Translations under genes and position numbers: made by a program | Notes under the pieces: generated by a model | The model's input: only the letters and a program-made list of their open reading frames with translations | What the model was told of the DNA's origin: nothing | Databases searched by the model: none | Shown: piece after piece, positions 60,993 to 64,000 of the stretch | How the letters are laid out: every line of letters starts with the position of its first letter | How positions within the stretch are numbered: the first letter of the stretch is position 1 | Assembly: GCF_029223285.1 (NCBI RefSeq) | Contig: NZ_JARHUJ010000001.1 | Span: forward strand, 558,001 to 622,000 | DNA: 64,000 nucleotides | Direction: 5' to 3' | DNA from: Paraflavitalea sp. CAU 1676 | GTDB lineage: Bacteria; Bacteroidota; Bacteroidia; Chitinophagales; Chitinophagaceae

Positions 60993-61670
60993 GTGAAGAT
61001 CAGATCGGTCGCTTTAATAATAATAGGCATCATAGCTATAGACCAGATTTTGAAGATCTGGGTAAAGACCTCCATGAATTACGGAGAACAAATCCCATTG
61101 ATCGGCAGATGGTTCCGTCTGTTCTTTATCGAAAATGAGGGCATGGCCTGGGGTTGGAAATTTGGTGGCGAATGGGGTAAGCTGGCGCTTACGTTGTTCA
61201 GGCTGGTGGCCGTGATCTTCGGCGTATTCTACATCCGCAGTATCGTTCGTAAGAAATATCACCGTGGCTTCATCATCTGTGTAGCCATGATCTTTGCCGG
61301 CGCTTTGGGTAATCTCATCGATAGCATGTTCTACGGTATGATTTTTGGACCCAGTTCCGAGGAATTGCCGAAAGCTGTATTGTTCCCCTCAGGTGGCGGC
61401 TATGCCAGCTTCCTGCACGGAAAAGTGGTTGATATGATCTATGTACCGATCATTGAAAATAAAACACTGCCAACCTGGATCCCATTCTGGGGAGGCGAAC
61501 GGTTCACTTTCTTTTCCCCGATCTTTAACATTGCCGATGCATCTATTTCGGTAGGCGTTATTGTCATCTTATTGTTCCAGCGTCGCTTTTTCAAAAAGCA
61601 CCCCCACGAAGAAACCCGCACAACTGTAGAAACCAATTCTCCGGTCAACGATACTGTACAGGTATTGTAA
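60993..61670 (+). CDS. lspA: Lipoprotein signal peptidase (signal peptidase II)
   Basis: The 225-residue inner-membrane aspartic protease cleaves signal peptides of diacylglyceryl-modified prolipoproteins. Four hydrophobic helices are seen; the catalytic aspartates lie in GALGNLIDSMFYG and FNIADASISVGVIVIL, and the N-terminal helix has IIAIDQILKIWVKT. It is longer than the E. coli enzyme (164), with an insertion of about 50 residues between the catalytic motifs and a hydrophilic tail, as usual in Bacteroidetes. The start is GTG with an AAGG-type ribosome site just upstream. The many lipoproteins in this window depend on it. Confidence 0.94.
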   Translation: MKIRSVALIIIGIIAIDQILKIWVKTSMNYGEQIPLIGRWFRLFFIENEGMAWGWKFGGEWGKLALTLFRLVAVIFGVFYIRSIVRKKYHRGFIICVAMIFAGALGNLIDSMFYGMIFGPSSEELPKAVLFPSGGGYASFLHGKVVDMIYVPIIENKTLPTWIPFWGGERFTFFSPIFNIADASISVGVIVILLFQRRFFKKHPHEETRTTVETNSPVNDTVQVL

Positions 61671-61793
61671 TTGATCCCGGCAGGGTACGATGGTTTAATG
61701 ATTATTACTTCCTTCCTAACAGAGGTAATGGTGTGCGCATGGATGTAGCCTGTGGGTATCAATGGTCTTTAATGGACTATTAAACCCGTGGTT

Positions 61794-63047
61794 ATGAAGC
61801 GAATACATTGCATTGGACTGTTAATGGCATTAATGGTGGGCATCTTTATGCCTGCCTGTAAAAAAGAGTTAAGTTACGAAGGTGGTTATGTGGCACCCAT
61901 TGGTACCGAAGCCTGGGAATTCAAGCAGGGAAGTGCGGCCTACCTGGGGCCCATCGATACCGCCTATTATCTAAATACCGGCAGCGTAAACTCACTGGTG
62001 CTGGAAGGCACTTCTACCGACAAGACCGGCAATTTTTACCTCGAGATCATTGGCGCTAATATTATTACCGGTAATTACGCCACACCTTCTGTCGTATTTG
62101 GGTATTATAACAACGGCACACTGATATATAGCAACGATCCTCTTGCCGCCAACAAATTCAGTGTAACCATTACCAGTATCGATACGGCCGGCGTAAGTGG
62201 TACCTTCACTGGTGAGGTCCTCGATACCACAGGCGCAGTAGTAACAGTAACCGACGGTAAGTTTGCTGCAAAATTCACCAGCACAACGCCAGGTCCCGTC
62301 CCAACTGGCTGCCGCATCAGCAATGTGGCCAGTTATGAATTGACCAATGGTGATAAGATCGGCGCCATTACCAGCTACTTCAATAGCCAGGAACAGGTTA
62401 TAAAAACCGAGGTCATCGATAGTACGGCGCAAACCTCCGGTACCGTCACCAACACCTTCAACATCACCTATTCGCCTACACAGATCAAGGTAGACACCGA
62501 CCAGTATTTTACGCTCGATGGTAGCGGCCGCATCAGTTCCTTCCATGGGTACTTCGACCCATCAGACAATTCATCGCCGGCCCTGGTCATTGATTATACC
62601 TACGATGCCAATGGCTATATGGTGAAGGCCGAGGCCGGTTTACAGGCATTCCCGGCATTGAAGATTGCAAAGTCGGAGTACACATGGACAAATGGCAACC
62701 TCACCCAGGTAAAGATCACCGACAATATTGTGGGCAATGCCACGACAGTCACCTACGAATACGACCTTACGGAAGAAGGGAATGTCTTCCTGGCATTTCA
62801 CCCCAATCCTGAGATCCTGATGTTCCAGAATGCCATCAATTACGGCAAGAACTCGGTAAACGTGCCAGTGAAATCAACCCGCACCGACACCGACAGCGGC
62901 GGTACGCCGACAGGCCCTTCCACCACGGCAGAGTTCATAAATTATGAATTCGACGCCAACCACAATGTCACCAGCTTTGAAGCGACTGGCCAGGAGTCGG
63001 TGTACGGCGTGGATGTAAAGCATGTACTCACCTATAGATGCAAATAG
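61794..63047 (+). CDS. Lipoprotein of unknown function
   Basis: The 417-residue protein has a lipoprotein signal (GLLMALMVGIFMPACKKE, Cys near residue 23). The body is rich in Thr, Ser, Asn and Asp with repeated short strands, including FTGEVLDTTGAVVTVTDG and VIDYTYDANGYMVKAEAG, and a C-terminal YEFDANHNVTSFEA. These Tyr-Asp-x-Asn-Gly turns resemble RHS/YD-type repeats, but there are only a few and no family can be named. It is likely surface exposed. GTG at 61788 is an alternative start two codons upstream. A shared terminator separates it from the convergent T9SS gene. Confidence 0.7.
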   Translation: MKRIHCIGLLMALMVGIFMPACKKELSYEGGYVAPIGTEAWEFKQGSAAYLGPIDTAYYLNTGSVNSLVLEGTSTDKTGNFYLEIIGANIITGNYATPSVVFGYYNNGTLIYSNDPLAANKFSVTITSIDTAGVSGTFTGEVLDTTGAVVTVTDGKFAAKFTSTTPGPVPTGCRISNVASYELTNGDKIGAITSYFNSQEQVIKTEVIDSTAQTSGTVTNTFNITYSPTQIKVDTDQYFTLDGSGRISSFHGYFDPSDNSSPALVIDYTYDANGYMVKAEAGLQAFPALKIAKSEYTWTNGNLTQVKITDNIVGNATTVTYEYDLTEEGNVFLAFHPNPEILMFQNAINYGKNSVNVPVKSTRTDTDSGGTPTGPSTTAEFINYEFDANHNVTSFEATGQESVYGVDVKHVLTYRCK

Positions 63048-63065
63048 CGACGCAGTCTAAATAGA

Positions 63066-63106
63066 TTCGGGCCAGGCCGGGGGAGTAACCTTTAGCCTGG
63101 CCCGAA
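63066..63106. terminator. Bidirectional terminator between convergent genes
   Basis: TTCGGGCCAGGC (63066-63077) pairs with GCCTGGCCCGAA (63095-63106), a 12-bp perfect stem between the stops of the lipoprotein gene and the T9SS gene. It can serve both directions. Confidence 0.75.
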
Positions 63107-63130
63107 GCATTTTATCAGGTGCATGGTTGA

Positions 63131-64000
63131 TTATTCTCTTTTCAGTTTCAACACCTGCCTGGTGATTACGGCATCCTGTTGCTGCAACTGGATAATGTAA
63201 TTGCCTGGCTGCACATTGCTAAGACCGGTGATGCTAACCGTGTTGTATCCTTTACTCACTACAGTAGATACCTTCCGGATAAGCCGGCCGTATCCATCCA
63301 TCAATGAAATCACCAGCGGCATGTTATCGGGCGATGTAAGGTCGATGTTGATCTTATCCTGGAAGGGGTTCACAATGGAACGCACCGCGAAATCGGGCAC
63401 ACCATTCGATACCTGTATGATACGGCTGTACTTGCTGGCCTTGCCATCGGTGATGATAATGCGGTAATAACGTACACCACTTATGGGCTGGGGATCGGTG
63501 AAGTGATAGGTTTGACTGCCGGTTGAAGTACCGGGCACCTCGCCGATCCTCGTAAAGTTCGTTTTATCGAAACTGCTTTCTATGATGTACCTCGTGCCTT
63601 CTTCTTCATTGATCGTGGTCCATTGAAGTTGGGTATGGTCGTTGACGGCTCTGCCTGCGAACGACTGCAGATCGGTTTGCACCAGTACATTACAATTGAC
63701 CGTAGTGATCGTGATGAGTGTGGTGGCCATGTAAGAACAGTTGTCGTTGCTCAGGTTGCCAGGCATGGAAGCGATCCGCACGCGGTAGCGGTGGCCATTG
63801 ACAACCGCTCCCGCCAGAAAGGTAGGGTAGGTCGCTTTGTACTCATATTCTCCGCCCACCAATACCGGCGTACCCGTTCCACTAACACCTGTATTGGCCC
63901 AGGTGGTGCCGCCATCCGTACTTCTTTCCCAGCGCCAGTGAATATAGTTGGGGAAGTAACAGCGGATATTGGCATACATGTCGATCACCTGCCCATCACA
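63131..64000 (-). CDS. T9SS type A sorting domain protein, N-terminus cut by window edge
   Basis: The frame is open past 64000, so only the C-terminal 289 or so residues are present. A first segment looks like an Ig- or fibronectin-like domain (YIHWRWERSTDGGTTWANTG, YKATYPTFLAGAVVNGHRYRV). A second follows (LQWTTINEEEGTRYIIESSF with VRYYRIIITDGKASKYSRI). The C-terminal T9SS domain (FAVRSIVNPFQDKINIDLTS to the end, NYIIQLQQQDAVITRQVLKL) directs secretion through the T9SS and surface attachment. The catalytic or binding domain, if any, lies outside the window. Confidence 0.85.
   Translation of the reverse strand, partial: CDGQVIDMYANIRCYFPNYIHWRWERSTDGGTTWANTGVSGTGTPVLVGGEYEYKATYPTFLAGAVVNGHRYRVRIASMPGNLSNDNCSYMATTLITITTVNCNVLVQTDLQSFAGRAVNDHTQLQWTTINEEEGTRYIIESSFDKTNFTRIGEVPGTSTGSQTYHFTDPQPISGVRYYRIIITDGKASKYSRIIQVSNGVPDFAVRSIVNPFQDKINIDLTSPDNMPLVISLMDGYGRLIRKVSTVVSKGYNTVSITGLSNVQPGNYIIQLQQQDAVITRQVLKLKRE

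Overview
The window comes from a Bacteroidetes (Bacteroidota) chromosome, most likely a Chitinophagaceae relative. The evidence is SusC/SusD and other TonB-dependent receptors with carboxypeptidase-like N-terminal domains, type IX secretion (T9SS) C-terminal domains, gldF/gldG, a MurF-alanine racemase fusion, a MbnP/MbnH pair, and many -7 promoter boxes of the TAnnTTTG type. No rRNA, tRNA, CRISPR array, insertion sequence or phage gene was found. Genes are densely packed and most are housekeeping or envelope functions.

Layout. 0-3.7 kb: a transketolase C-half, galE and rfbA (sugar metabolism), preceded at the left edge by an odd stretch of 11-bp repeats. 3.8-11.5 kb: phosphate transport, with a PiT permease and its DUF47/PhoU-like partner divergent from a porin O/P, then a TonB receptor plus beta-helix lipoprotein pair. 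The receptor promoter carries nine 11-bp direct repeats that resemble Pho boxes. 11.6-15.7 kb: a secreted transglutaminase-like protein, two related small-RNA-like units, a tiny secreted peptide, a glycosyltransferase and an LpxH-like phosphoesterase. 15.9-27.9 kb: an XRE-cupin regulator, a SusC/SusD pair, a PhnZ-like HD oxygenase, a transporter and a sarcosine-oxidase-like FAD enzyme (a probable organophosphonate cluster), then PAP2, a GT39-type transferase and MscS. 27.9-29.7 kb: a PhoR/PhoB-like two-component pair. 29.9-38.6 kb: a secreted protein with a possible His/Cys peptidase-like end, an MsbA-like ABC exporter and the ATP synthase genes atpB-E-F-H-A. 38.6-41 kb: a T9SS cargo protein, three copies of a small-RNA or terminator-like element and a TPR protein. 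41-54.5 kb: mfd, a ferredoxin-NADP reductase-like enzyme, glycyl-tRNA synthetase, dtd, a MazG-like enzyme, arfB, MbnP/MbnH, methylmalonyl-CoA epimerase and a cysteine desulfurase. 54.8-64 kb: gldF-gldG, a TerC-family protein, murF-alr, lspA, a lipoprotein and a partial T9SS cargo protein.

The most interesting theme is phosphorus acquisition. Between 3.8 and 29.7 kb lie inorganic phosphate transport, a phosphate-type porin, a receptor under a Pho-box-like array, a phosphonate-cleaving oxygenase with its usual FAD-enzyme companion, and a PhoB-type regulator. A conserved 16-bp palindrome occurs before the XRE-cupin gene and again before susC, which suggests the regulator controls itself and the SusC/SusD genes.

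Intergenic regions add further signals: a pair of homologous short units at 12943-13330, a three-copy element at 39598-40033 whose hairpins show a compensatory base-pair change, and an orphan terminator at 44898-44924. Functions are assigned from recognised motifs and family resemblance by reading only. Promoters, operators and small RNAs are pattern-based predictions.
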